The notes beneath the pieces were generated by a model. The model worked only from the letters and a program-made list of their open reading frames with translations, did no database searches and was not told the origin of the DNA. A stretch of 64,000 nucleotides of DNA. It comes from Prorocentrum cordatum (lineage: Eukaryota > Sar > Dinophyceae > Prorocentrales > Prorocentraceae). The position numbers were made by a program, and so were the translations under genes. Below, one piece after another: positions 42,115-51,199 of this stretch (position 1 is the stretch's first letter; each line of letters opens with the position of its first letter). The stretch is from the NCBI GenBank assembly GCA_963575745.1, contig CAUYUJ010016137.1:7501-71500 (forward strand). The letters are read 5' to 3'.

Positions 42115-42332
42115 GATCGGCGGCTGGCGGGCCGCAACTGCACCAAGGGCTCCTAAGTTCGCGCTTCGCGCTGCGCGAAGCGCGAATAACTTCGCGCTCT
42201 CGCGCCGCCCCCCCAGAGGGAGAAGAGGAGGACGAGGAGGAGGGGGAGAAGGAACGAGGACCGCGAAGCGCGAATAACTTCGCGCCCTCGAGGGAGCCCT
42301 TGGATCGGCGGCTGGCGGGCCGCAACCTGCAC
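42115..42332. mobile_element. Hairpin element B2 with 29/30-bp flanking duplication
   Basis: The B core spans 42144-42302 (CAAGGGCTCC ... GGAGCCCTTG). The left flank, 42115-42143, GATCGGCGGCTGGCGGGCCG then CAACTGCAC, is repeated at 42303-42332 with one inserted C. The core resembles B1 and B3 throughout (TTCGCGC palindromes, CGCCCCCCCAGAGGGAG, GAGGACGAGG). Confidence 0.85.
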
Positions 42333-42476
42333 GCTCCGCTCGGGGGCCATTCTGCGGCACGAGGCGCAGGGCGATGCCGCGCCAGCGCGTCTCGCCGCGG
42401 CGGCTGGCCCACCGCGCTCCGGCCCGACACGCTGACCACTCCCCCGCTGCCGGGCGCCCACGCCCCAGGCGTTTCC

Positions 42477-42546
42477 CAGGAGGAGGAGGAGGAGGAGGAG
42501 GAGGAGGAGGAGGAGGAGGAGGAGGAGGAGGAGGAGGAGGAGGAGG
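42477..42546. repeat. GGA trinucleotide array, about 23 units
   Basis: This is a pure AGG run within LINE-1. Confidence 0.95.
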
Positions 42547-42760
42547 GATCGCCCCGAGCATGTCGAGAGGGTGCTTCTTGTAGTGCGTGATTCCCCGTGG
42601 ACTGACTGGGCGAGGGCGCCGAGCCAGGCGGGCGCGGCGGTTGCGCCAACGCCAGCCAGCTACGCGGCCGTCGCCGAGGGGATCATGGGGGGGGGGCCCA
42701 GCGCAGGACCGTTCAGGATAGCGTCAATGAGTTCAAGGAGTTCATTGGCAGGACTAAAGG

Positions 42761-42935
42761 TTGACACCAACACCAACATCGGCGGTGTGCCTCCGCCGAG
42801 GGAAGAAGATCCCGATTTCGGTGATGGTGGTAATATTCTGGTGTCCAAGGCGACCGAAATATTGCCACCAACACCGAAATCTAGGATCATCTTCCTCTTG
42901 TGAGGGCAACCCCCCTGTGCTGGTGTTGGTGCCAA
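42761..42935. mobile_element. Foldback element, about 175 bp, inside LINE-1
   Basis: The left arm, TTGACACCAACACCAACATC then GGAAGAAGATCCCGATTTCG, GTGATGGTGGTAATATT, pairs with the right arm, AATATTGCCACCAACACCG, AAATCTAGGATCATCTTCC, TGGTGTTGGTGCCAA. The arms cover most of the element, so single-stranded DNA or RNA would form one long hairpin. Confidence 0.75.
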
Positions 42936-42946
42936 TTTCTAGGCCT

Positions 42947-43563
42947 CCAATTCATGGTCGAAGAGGGACCTGTTGGGATCCTGCGCAAGTCTTTGAATCA
43001 ACAGTTTCTGCCTGGTCTGGCTATTGACCAGGGCAATGCAGTTCTATTCCACCCTCGGGATCTGATCGATCATAAAGCGAGGACATGGCACGCTTCGTGG
43101 TCACCAGCAGCCGTGGATGAGGAAGAGATCTGTCGGACCTTTGGCAATATTCAGGATGCTGCTGGATCGGAGTCGCTGCCTGACAGTTCAGTTGCAGATA
43201 TACGGTCAGCGCTTCGCAAGATGAAGGGGCGAGCGGGCCTGGGCGTGGACATGCTCTGCCCGCTCGACTTCGAGCGCCTCCCCAGAGAGGCGCTGGCCGA
43301 GTTGGCGTTGCTGTTCCAGGCGCGCGGGCATGACCTAGTGCCGCCAGGTCAGCTGTTGTTGATATCAGGGGGGATGTTGCCTAAGAGGTCGGATGGAAAT
43401 CGCACCATCGGGCTCGCGTCGATGGCGGGGTGGCCGTGGGGCCTCATCAGGGGGGCCCCCGGTGCGCACACGGTCGACGGAGGCTGAGCAACACTGGGGC
43501 GCCGCAGTCAGAGGCAACTCCAGCCTCCGCGAGGCGTTCGCCCAGGTGCTGCAGCAGGCCCCC
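42947..43563 (+). pseudogene. LINE-1 reverse transcriptase, N-terminal part
   Basis: The frame reads DIRSALRKMKGRAGLGVDML, then CPLDFERLPREALAELA and LLISGGMLPKRSDGNRTIGL followed by ASMAG. This is the expected start of a LINE reverse transcriptase: a K-x2-G-x-D segment, then the basic L-P-K-x-x-x-x-x-R-x-I-x-L block. A frameshift after ASMAG leads into TRSTEAEQHWGAAVRGNSS then LREAFAQVLQQAPYG, which runs straight into element C2. Confidence 0.75.
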
Positions 43564-43755
43564 TACGGCAGGTTCGTGTAGTGCCGACCCCAGCGTTGGT
43601 TCTTGACACCGCAGGGATCGTTCAACCTTGAACGATCGGCCGCTGCCGCAACGTCCGATCGTTCAACATCGATCGATTCTGGGTCGCCGGCGGCGTTCAA
43701 CCTTGAACGTCCGCGCTGGGGTCGCCGCTGGTCGACACGACTCGAACCTACCGTA
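43564..43755. mobile_element. TA-flanked hairpin element C2 (192 bp), inside LINE-1 RT
   Basis: It starts TACGGCAGGTTCGTGTAGTG, then CCGACCCCAGCG. It ends CGCTGGGGTCGCC, ACGACTCGAACCTACCGTA. It has inverted termini of at least 20 bp, plus internal stems such as ATCGTTCAACCTTGAACGAT. It interrupts the reading frame between APYG and the next reverse-transcriptase block, consistent with insertion at a TA. Confidence 0.85.
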
Positions 43756-44741
43756 CCGCCTCGGCGCAGCCACGGGGGGGGCCCACGTGAACATCCAGGC
43801 GTTCGACGACTCCATCTGGTGGGCACCTCTAGCGTCCACCGCCCTGGCGTTGGAGCTCCCGCCGCGGATCCTGCACCTCGAGCCGCTCCAATGCGTTGCG
43901 GCTCGGGCGCTGGGCCAGCTCGGCGCCGCGCGCAGGGCCTCCCAGCCCACGCGGAGCGTTGCCCAGGGCCTGAGGGAGGGGGCGCGCTTCGCCAAGGCGG
44001 CGACGCACTACCTGCTGGCGGCCATCGCGGTTGCTCACCCGAGGCTTGGGCACCGCATTTGGATTGGCGACTTGTCCCAATCGGCTCGAGGCTCGAGATC
44101 ATAGAGAGTTAGCAGCAAGTGTTATTGAGACGTGGGATGAGTTGAGGGCAAAGCAGTTGCGAGCGGCACCCAAGTCAGTTATCGTGTGTTCGTCGGTTCC
44201 GAACGCCAAGTGGGATGCACGCCGAGTGGAGTTGGCTGGTTACTCTATCCAGCCCGTCAAGCAGGCCTCCTACTTGGGGGTCGACATGGGAGGAGGTGTT
44301 CGGATGGCCCGCGAAACGAAGGTCAAGAGGGACGCGAAGCACAAGGCTGTGCGCGGCAAGGTCAGGCAATACGCCTTCGTGTCGAAGGAGTACCGCAACA
44401 CGGGGAGGCTTGGGAAGCAGGGCGCGCAGGCCGCGGGGGTGTACGGGCACCAGGCCTACGGCGCCTTTGGCGGCAGGATGACCCAGGCGCGGCGACGAAT
44501 GGACGTGGCGCTGTCGGCGCCCACGCGCGGCCGCTGCTTGACCACCCTCCTGGCGCTGCGCGAGGGGGACTTGGACCCCGCGGCCAAGCTGCCCGCCGAA
44601 ACGCTGGACCTGTGGCTGTGCACCTGGCGCGAGGAGCCAGGGCTGCGGCCAAGCGCGCGACATGCATGGGACAGAGTGTACCGCCACATGCAGGAGCTCC
44701 CGAGGGGCGGCGGGTTCGGCACGTAAGGGGTCCCCTGACAG
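43756..44741 (+). pseudogene. LINE-1 reverse transcriptase, palm/thumb part
   Basis: Reads VNIQAFDDSIWWAPLAS, then EGARFAKAATHYLLAAIAVA, HPRLGHRIWIGDLSQSARGS. After a frameshift near 44095 it continues HRELAASVIETWDELRAKQL, SYLGVDMGGGVRMARETKVK and ALREGDLDPAAKLPAETLDL. The W-I-G-D segment (GGC at 44066-44068) occupies the place of the x-x-D-D catalytic box, so the first catalytic Asp appears to be Gly. SYLGVDMG matches the L-G-x-x-x motif after the catalytic box. Normally this domain copies element RNA at the nicked target; here it is dead. Confidence 0.75.
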
Positions 44742-45420
44742 CCACCATCCTGCACCTGATGGAGGCGGGCTGGGACCCCCAGCAGGCCACTGCCTGGGAC
44801 CTACTTGCCAGTCATCCAGCTGCGGGAGACACGTGGAACTTCGACGATGAGGTGTACCGAAGGATTGCCGCATTGGGCTCACACCACGGGTTCTTGGCAG
44901 ATTTCAAGCAAACGCTGAAGCACGGCCTGTGGCAGAAGGCAAGCCGACATTTCTGTTGAGCTGGCCTGGAGCAGGGGGTGGGTTGCACCTCCTTCCACCC
45001 TGTTGCAGAAATTGTCGGCTATACCTGTGTATGGCCGCAGGCTGTCCGAGGTCATGCTCACATGTGCAGCGGGGGGATGCTGGCCAAGGAAGCGCAAGAA
45101 GGACGAGGTGAGCAAACATGCAAGTGGTGTCGTGTGCCCCACGTGTCGGAAGGCGCCAGAGGACATGATGCGCAGGATATGGCAATGTGAGTGCAACGAG
45201 GAGGAGGACCCGTACGCGGACTCGAGCGAGCTGGTCCCACAGGCCCTCGCACAAGGAGAGGCCGACAAAGGCTTCTGGCTGCGAAGGCTCATGCCAGCTA
45301 CAAGGACGGCTGTGCCAGCGCCGAGCGACGTCGAGAGCTGGATCGGCACCGAGGACTTAGAGGGGAAAACGACTGTCGAAAGCTGCATCGCAAGCGGCTC
45401 TGAGCAGGCAACGTTTGTTT
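44742..45420 (+). pseudogene. LINE-1 linker with zinc-binding cysteines
   Basis: One frame gives LMEAGWDPQQATAWDLLASH, then NFDDEVYRRIAALGSHHGFL. After a shift at about 45000 another gives RRLSEVMLTCAAGGCWPRKR, then HASGVVCPTCRKAPEDMMRR and IWQCECNEEEDPY. The C-P-T-C ... W-Q-C-E-C pattern suggests a C-terminal zinc-binding unit between reverse transcriptase and RNase H. Confidence 0.55.
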
Positions 45421-46340
45421 GCCTTTGGGGACTCGAATGGCGGTCCAGGCACTAGCAACCCATTTTTTTCGCCGAGTGGGCGTCGCAGTAGATTTCATGA
45501 GGGCGTTGGAGCCAGCGCTGCAGTTAGCCTCGACTGTGCGAGGCCTCTTGCAGGGCCCAGGCAGATTGCTGCTCGAGGCGAGCTCAATGCGCTGATTTTG
45601 GCCGCGTGGATGGCAACGGGCTCCGTAGCTTTCGTCTCCGATTGCGAGCCTGCCGTCGAAGGGCTTTGCTGTAGGAAGCTCGAGGCCCCCGCAGGTGAAG
45701 ATGCCGACGTGTGGGCACGCTTGGGGTTCCTGCTCAAGAGAAGGGTACTATTTTTAATAAAAAAGTTTCCTAGCGAAGAGTTTCCGCGCACAAGGCGCAC
45801 AAGAGGGCTTGTGAAGACCAGTGGCCACGAAAGGTCCAAGATGCAGCTCGCATCAAGGCTCACGCTGTCGCGCGATACATCCTCGCAAGTGAGATCTCGG
45901 AGATGCATGGTGGCTCAGCCGAGGCGATTCCATCACAGTCCTGTTTGTACATTTCCGCCGTTCGGCCACCGACATCGTGAAGGGAGAGCTCCGCGGTGGA
46001 TGGTGGCAGGGAATGTGCTTGCAGACGAGATTGCAGGTCAGGCGGCGCCGCAAAGGGCCGTTTGCCCGAGGCCATTCGACATCAGGTCCTGCTTCGAGAG
46101 GGTGGCTCGCCTGCTCAGGATGCGTATTCAGCGGGCCAGTGGGCCGCAACCTGAGCGTGAGAGATCACAGGGCCGCTCGAGGTCCCTCGACCGATCTGCC
46201 GACCTCCTCGCCCTGCTCTTCCGCCGACTCGCGCCGAGGACCGCTGGGCCACGCGGGGCCCTCGGCCGACGGATCGGCCTGCTGGCGCTGATCTTCCGCC
46301 GACCCTCGACTCCGTGGGTGCAGGGGATGGGGAGGGAGCG
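45415..46340 (+). pseudogene. LINE-1 RNase H domain and decayed 3' part
   Basis: Reads FAFGDSNGGPGTSNPFF, then (frame change) ALEPALQLASTVRGLLQGP, IAARGELNALILAAWMATGS and VAFVSDCEPAVEGL. D in GDSNGG, E in RGELNAL and D in VSDCEPAV sit where RNase H has its first three acidic catalytic residues. Downstream of about 45760 the similarity fades into Arg-rich sequence. The RNase H fold degrades RNA in RNA:DNA hybrids. Confidence 0.65.
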
Positions 46341-46369
46341 GGTTTAGGGTTTGGGGTTCGGGGTTGGTG
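46341..46369 (+). repeat. TTTAGGG-like motif at LINE-1 3' side
   Basis: GGGTTTAGGGTTTGGGGTT, then CGGGGTTGG: one exact and two diverged copies of the TTTAGGG heptamer (a telomere type reported in dinoflagellates). Too short to be a telomere. Confidence 0.4.
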
Positions 46370-46866
46370 AAAAGAGGCCCCCCGTTCCCGCCCCTCCCCC
46401 TCTCCCTGCTGCTGCTGCCGCTCTCGCCCTTCTTGCCTCGGCCCACCCAGTGGGCAGCACCGGGAGCAGGTGCACCAGGTGTGGAGGAGCGGCGGCTGGG
46501 GCCGCGCGGACGGCCCGGCTCGGGACCCCGTGCTTCTCTCCCCTGAGCTATACCGGCGTTATCGCTCGCAAGCCTCCTGCTGCCGCCTTGCACATTGCTG
46601 GTGGATTTGCCCATCCCAATCACAAGATGCAGTATCACGGAGACCTGCAGATTTGTTATATTGTGTCAGCTGTGGCATGTTCGGATCCCAACAACGTCTG
46701 GCCCTCGGGAGAGTGTGTGTGTGTGTGTGTAACGCCCCCTACTCCCACCAGGGCCGAGTATCTGCGGCGAATCTCCCAGGGCTCGTGGCCATAGGTCCTG
46801 AGCAGGGCCGAGAAGGCCTCCAGGCGCAAGATATAGATGTGGCTGGATTGACTTAGTCATATGGTC
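46370..46866. other. Non-genic region
   Basis: A GTGTGTGTGTGT run lies at 46712-46730. No gene is recognised. Confidence 0.4.
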
Positions 46867-46867
46867 A

Positions 46868-46913
46868 TGCTCCTCCTCCTCCTCCTCCTCCTCCTCCTCC
46901 TCCTCCTCCTCCT
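46868..46913. repeat. TCC trinucleotide array, about 15 units
   Basis: This is a pure CTC run. Confidence 0.95.
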
Positions 46914-47118
46914 TTCTCTCCTCCTCGTCAATGTACGGACTTCGCGGCCCTTTCGGACTTCGTGCCGAGACGAGACTTGCGCATACTGCTGTCAGTGGTC
47001 CTGTAATCGAGTCGCTGCCCGATTCGGTTTGTGCATAATTTGCTCTTGCGGATCGTACGTACTATCGGAGAGACGGCCTCCCGCTTGAGCGAATCCACAT
47101 CAAATCGCACACGCGTCG
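46914..47118. other. Spacer before the 73-bp array
   Basis: No recognised feature. Confidence 0.35.
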
Positions 47119-48105
47119 GCTGGGCCGAGCATGCGCCGATTCGCTCGCATTTGGAGATGTAATCTCCTCCTCTGAGGGGGAGCGATTGTGGGGGAGCTGA
47201 GCATACGTCGTTTCGTTCGCATTTGGATCTGGATTCTCCTCCTCTGAAAGGGGAACGGTTGGGGGGAGCTGAGCACACGTCGTTTCGTTCGCATTTGGAT
47301 TTGGATTCTCCTCCTCTGAAGGGGAACGACTGGGTTGGATATGAATTCCCCTCCTCTGAGGGGGAACGATGGGGGGAGTTGAGCATACGTCGCTTCGTCC
47401 GAATTTGGATATGGATGTTCCTCATCTGTGGGGAAACGAGTGGGGGGAGCTGAGCATACGTCGTTTCGTTCGCATTTGGATCTGGATCCCCCTCCTCTGA
47501 AGGGGAACGATTGGGGGGGAGCTGAGCATGCGTCGTGTCGTTCGCATTTGGATATGGATCCTCCTCCTCTGAGGCGGAACGACTGGGGACAGCTAAGCAT
47601 ACGTCGCTTCGTTCGCAAATGAGTATGGATTCTCCTCCTCAAAGAGGGAACGATTGGGGAAAGCTGAACATACGTCGTTCCATTCGCAATTGGGCATGGA
47701 ATCTCCTCCTGTGAAAAGGGGGGCGATTGGGGGGAACTGAGCATGCGTCGTGTCGTTCGCATTTGGATCTGGGCGTTCCGCCTCTGAAGGGGGAACGTGT
47801 GGGGGGAGCTGAGCATACGTCGTTTCGTTCGCATTTGGATCTGGATTCTCCTCCTTTGACAGGGGGACGATTAGGGGGACGTGAGCATAGTCACGTCGTT
47901 TCGTTCGCATTTGGATATGGGTTCTCCTCTTCTGCGGGGGAAAGCTTGGGGGAGTTGAGCATGTGTCGTTTCGTTCGCATTTGGATATGGACTCTCGTCC
48001 TCTGAAAAAGGAAAGTTTGGGGGGAATTGAGCATGCGTCGTTTCGTTCGCATTTGGACCCGGGCCCTCCTCTTCTGAGGGGGGGCGATTGGGGGGAGCTG
48101 GCTCC
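47119..48105 (+). repeat. 73-bp-type minisatellite, about 13 units
   Basis: Each unit has GAGCATACGTCGTTTCGTTC, then GCATTTGGATCTGGATTCTC, CTCCTCTGAAGGGGAACGAT and TGGGGGGA. The GCATTTGG phrase recurs near 47148, 47216, 47288, 47397, 47467, 47541, 47611, 47680, 47756, 47828, 47907, 47978 and 48045. The unit lacks stops in several frames, so long minus-strand frames (SKCERNDVCSAPP repeats) arise automatically. I do not call a gene. Confidence 0.9.
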
Positions 48106-49454
48106 TGGGAGGGGGGAGGGACATCGACCTGGAATCGGCGATCGCACGTTCCCGAGCGGGGTGTGCTATCAGCCCCCCCGTCAGCGACGGATGGGCAATT
48201 GGGGGTTGTTGTTTGCCCCCCTCTGAGCACCTCCCCTGTTGACACTGCCCTGAATGTCCGATCTGTTGTTCTCTCATGAAGAAATTTCCGGAGGCCTCGC
48301 GCGGCAAGTTGAGACCACGCGTCGGAGCATCGCCGCGCCAACGTGTCGACCCAGCTCTGACGGGGCGGCTTTGTGGACTTGCTATGAACACATGAAAATG
48401 AAAAACGCCCCCCCCCCCCCCGCCCACCACATGAGGAACTTTAGACCAATGGGGCCGTCAAACAACGCGCGAACTGAGAGCGGAAACTGCTCGACGGTCA
48501 GCCAACGACAAAGCCGCGACATTCAACGCGAACGGCGCGCTGCTGCCATGCTCATTGGCGCTTGAACTTGGCGTTTCCTTGTGTTGGCACGCGGTCCACG
48601 TCCAAAATCATTGTGGACATTCGCGCGCTCGTGCCGGGACAAAAACCAACGGGCGCATCGACCCTTGGCGGCGCTGGCAAAAAAAACATTCGGCGCCCCG
48701 TGCCCGCCCCGCACGGGCGCGTATCGAAAAGCTTAGATCCACCCCAGAAACAAAGTTTAGGCACCAGGCGAAAAAAGATGTATACATAAACTCAATAAAA
48801 CATGTTTCTAGACTTGCCCGAAGCAGAAACTCTCGCGCGGGACAGACCCGAAAAGTTTATATAAACACAAAACGTGTCAATATAAACGCGAAAAAATTAT
48901 ATTGGACCAAGTGCCTTGAGAGAAACGCTCCCGATGTATTTTTCCGCCGGCGGGGCCAAGAGGGGGCGACGGAGGCGGGCGCGGGAGCCCCCAGGTGGAC
49001 CAGCGGCGATGCCGCGCGAGGGGCAGCGCCGCCGTCGCCTCAAACTGCGAACCGCGGCCTTGGCACGCGCCGCCCTGGGAATGCCGGCGCGGGCGCGGCC
49101 GCGTCGAGCGGACCCAGGACGTCGCCGCACGCGCGAGGCCCCCTCTGCGCCAGCTGGCAGTGGTCTCGCCGGCAGGGCGCCTACACTTACGCTAATTCGC
49201 CGTAAATGCAAAACTCTGACATGCAAAATCCATAGTTGTGGGGCTGGGGTCGGTTTCCCACTGTTCAAGAACATGCAACTCCGCGCGAGGCCTTCATGAT
49301 TTGTCTCATAATCATCCTCCCCATCACGCCCAAAGGGTGGGATCGTTTGGGCCACATAGGAAGGGCCCTGACTGCCTCGAGGGCGAAAGGGAAGGGCCCG
49401 CCCAAGGGCTCCGCCGGGATGGGCTTTTGATGCCCATCGATACCTTGATCCCAC
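48106..49454. other. Non-genic region
   Basis: AT-richer at 48770-48910 (TATAAACACAAAACGTG), otherwise GC-rich. No repeat or protein domain is recognised. Confidence 0.35.
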
Positions 49455-49850
49455 CATCCCTCTGGGCATAGGTGGTTTAGCAAATTTGTCTTGCCAACCC
49501 CTTCTTCACCTTCAGGGGGCGTAGTACTCGTCAAAGCTACAATTATGATGAATCCTCGCGACACCTGTATCGTCTGATCCCGTTACCCTGCGTCCCCCTG
49601 ACCCCGGACGTCTGACCCCTTCCCCGAAACAAACGTTTCATTCCGAGTCGGGTTTCGAGAAGGCCTGCAGGGTCTGGCGAAGGCCCCCCAAGGCCAATGT
49701 CCCAAATCTCCAGTCGCATGTTCGTTCACGATGAAAGGCACCCTGGCGTCTCCAGGTCTGGGAAGAACCATTACAGGCCGCCCAAGCGGGGCCCGAGTAT
49801 CCAGAAAGTCTTGACGATGCTTGCGGAGATCAAGCCAGGAGGTTAAAAGA
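49455..49850 (+). repeat. Family F fragment and spacer
   Basis: CCCTCTGGGCATAGGTGG, then TTTAGC and CCTTCAGGGGG at 49459-49520 resemble the F head. The rest, to 49850, has no recognised feature. Confidence 0.4.
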
Positions 49851-50488
49851 CCAGTCCCACCAGCCCTTGGGGCGTGAGTGGTTTAGCGAGCTCTCTCTGT
49901 CCTCAACCCCCCTTTTTCCCCTTCGGGGAGGGGTTTACCCCTCCCCCTACCCCCTCCCCCTGGGCCTGGAGAAGGAGCCCGTCGGGTCGTCAGGGGGGCC
50001 CATTTCGACTCCTGGGAGGGCTAAAAAAACGACACCCCTCACGAGGATTCTGGCCCCGACGGGGGGGCGGAGTTACGCCCCTCTCCTCTTCTTCGAAGCC
50101 AAAATCATTGATTTTACTACAGTTTCGGCCCCATTTTGGCCTTCTGATGGGGGCCGCGCTCATCTGCCTTCACAGCAAAATCATCGATGTTACAAAAGTT
50201 TTGGGCTCACGTTGTCCTTCTCAGGGGGCAGCGCTCATTTGCGCTACTGAGGAGGTCGCAAGAGGCCCCAAGATGGCCCCAAGAGGCCCCCAGGAGGCTC
50301 CCAAGAGGCCTCCAAGAGGCCCCCAAGAGGCCCCCAGGAGGCCCCAAGAGGCCCCCAAGAGGCCCCCAAGAGGCCCCCAAGAGGCCCCAAGAGGCCCAAG
50401 AGGCCCCCAAGAGGCCCCCAAGAGGCCCCCAAGAGGCCCCCAAGAGGCCCCAAGAGGCTCCAAGAGGCCCCCAAGAGGCCCCACGAGG
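49851..50488 (+). repeat. Composite element family F, copy F1
   Basis: Head: CCCACCAGCCCTTGGGGCG, GAGTGGTTTAGCG, CCCCTTCGGGGAGGGGTTTA, CCCCTCCCCCTACCCCC. Middle: TTTCGACTCCTGGGAGGGCT, ACACCCCTCACGAGGATTCT, GGCCCCGACGGGGG, then AAATCATTGATTTTACTAC. Tail: an 11-bp minisatellite CCCCCAAGAGG (50250-50488), whose three-unit, 33-nt period gives an 11-residue Pro/Arg/Gln repeat in all frames. Confidence 0.8.
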
Positions 50489-50880
50489 AGCCCGAACGAC
50501 TCACACCAGGACGAGGGGCCCGAACGACTCACACCACGAAGAGCCCGAACGACTCACACCACAAGGAGGGGCCCGAACGACTCACACCAGGACGAGGCGC
50601 CCGAACGACTCACACCACGAGGAGCCCGAACGACTCACACCACGACGCGGGCCCCGAACGACTCACACCACGAGGAGCCCGAACGAGTCACACCAGGAGG
50701 AGGGGCCCGAACGACTCACACCAGGATGAGGGGCCCGAACAACTCACACCACGAGAAGCCCGAACGACTCACACCAGGACGAAGAGCCCGAACGACTCAC
50801 ACCACGAAGAGCCCGAACGACTCACACCAGGAAGAAGGGCCCGAACGACTCACACCAGGACGAGAAACCCCAAACGACTC
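50489..50880 (+). repeat. 26-30 bp minisatellite, about 15 units
   Basis: Unit: CCCGAACGACTCACACCA, then GGACGAGGGG or CGAGGAG. It directly follows the F1 minisatellite. Confidence 0.9.
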
Positions 50881-51199
50881 AAATCACGAGGAGCGCTTTC
50901 TCTCCCTCCTCCTCCGCCTCGTCCTTCTCCCGCTCCCCCCACAAGGAGGATGTACAAGGAGGCGGGAGGAAGGAGGAACAGGGGAGATATGCCGGGGCAA
51001 GCGGACACACGCCTGAAAAACACGACGTCGGCATGCTTCGCAAGAGTTGCTGCTGTGAGATGGGCTGGTGGGGATACGCGAAGCGTAAAGAATTATATTC
51101 CTGACAAGTAACGTGTTACCTTGTGGGGGGGCGGGGGAACAGGATCCGCGGCGCGCAACCCCCGAAACGCGCCGCCTACGTCGTCGTCGTCGTTGCCGT
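50881..51199. other. TCC tract, motif I end phrase and spacer
   Basis: 50900-50940 is TC-rich. GCTGGTGGGGATACGCGAAG, then CGT at 51064 matches 16048-16070. Confidence 0.5.

Larger units (their letters stand above)
39121..46340 (+). mobile_element. LINE-1: decayed non-LTR retrotransposon with nested insertions
   Basis: Plus-strand order: a coiled-coil/Arg-rich first region (39157-39790), endonuclease (40230-41100), linker, reverse transcriptase (42950-44740, split), zinc-binding linker (45000-45420) and RNase H (45430-45900 or later). This is the domain order of LINEs with an APE-type endonuclease and a terminal RNase H. The coding sequence changes frame repeatedly. It carries MITE A3 (41774), hairpin element B2 (42144), a GGA array (42477), a foldback element (42761) and C2 (43564). 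It cannot be autonomous. The exact ends are not determined. Confidence 0.75.

Noticed and set aside
47119-48105. CRISPR array
   Set aside because: Units are contiguous with no unique spacers, and the genome is eukaryotic. The same applies to 50489-50880.
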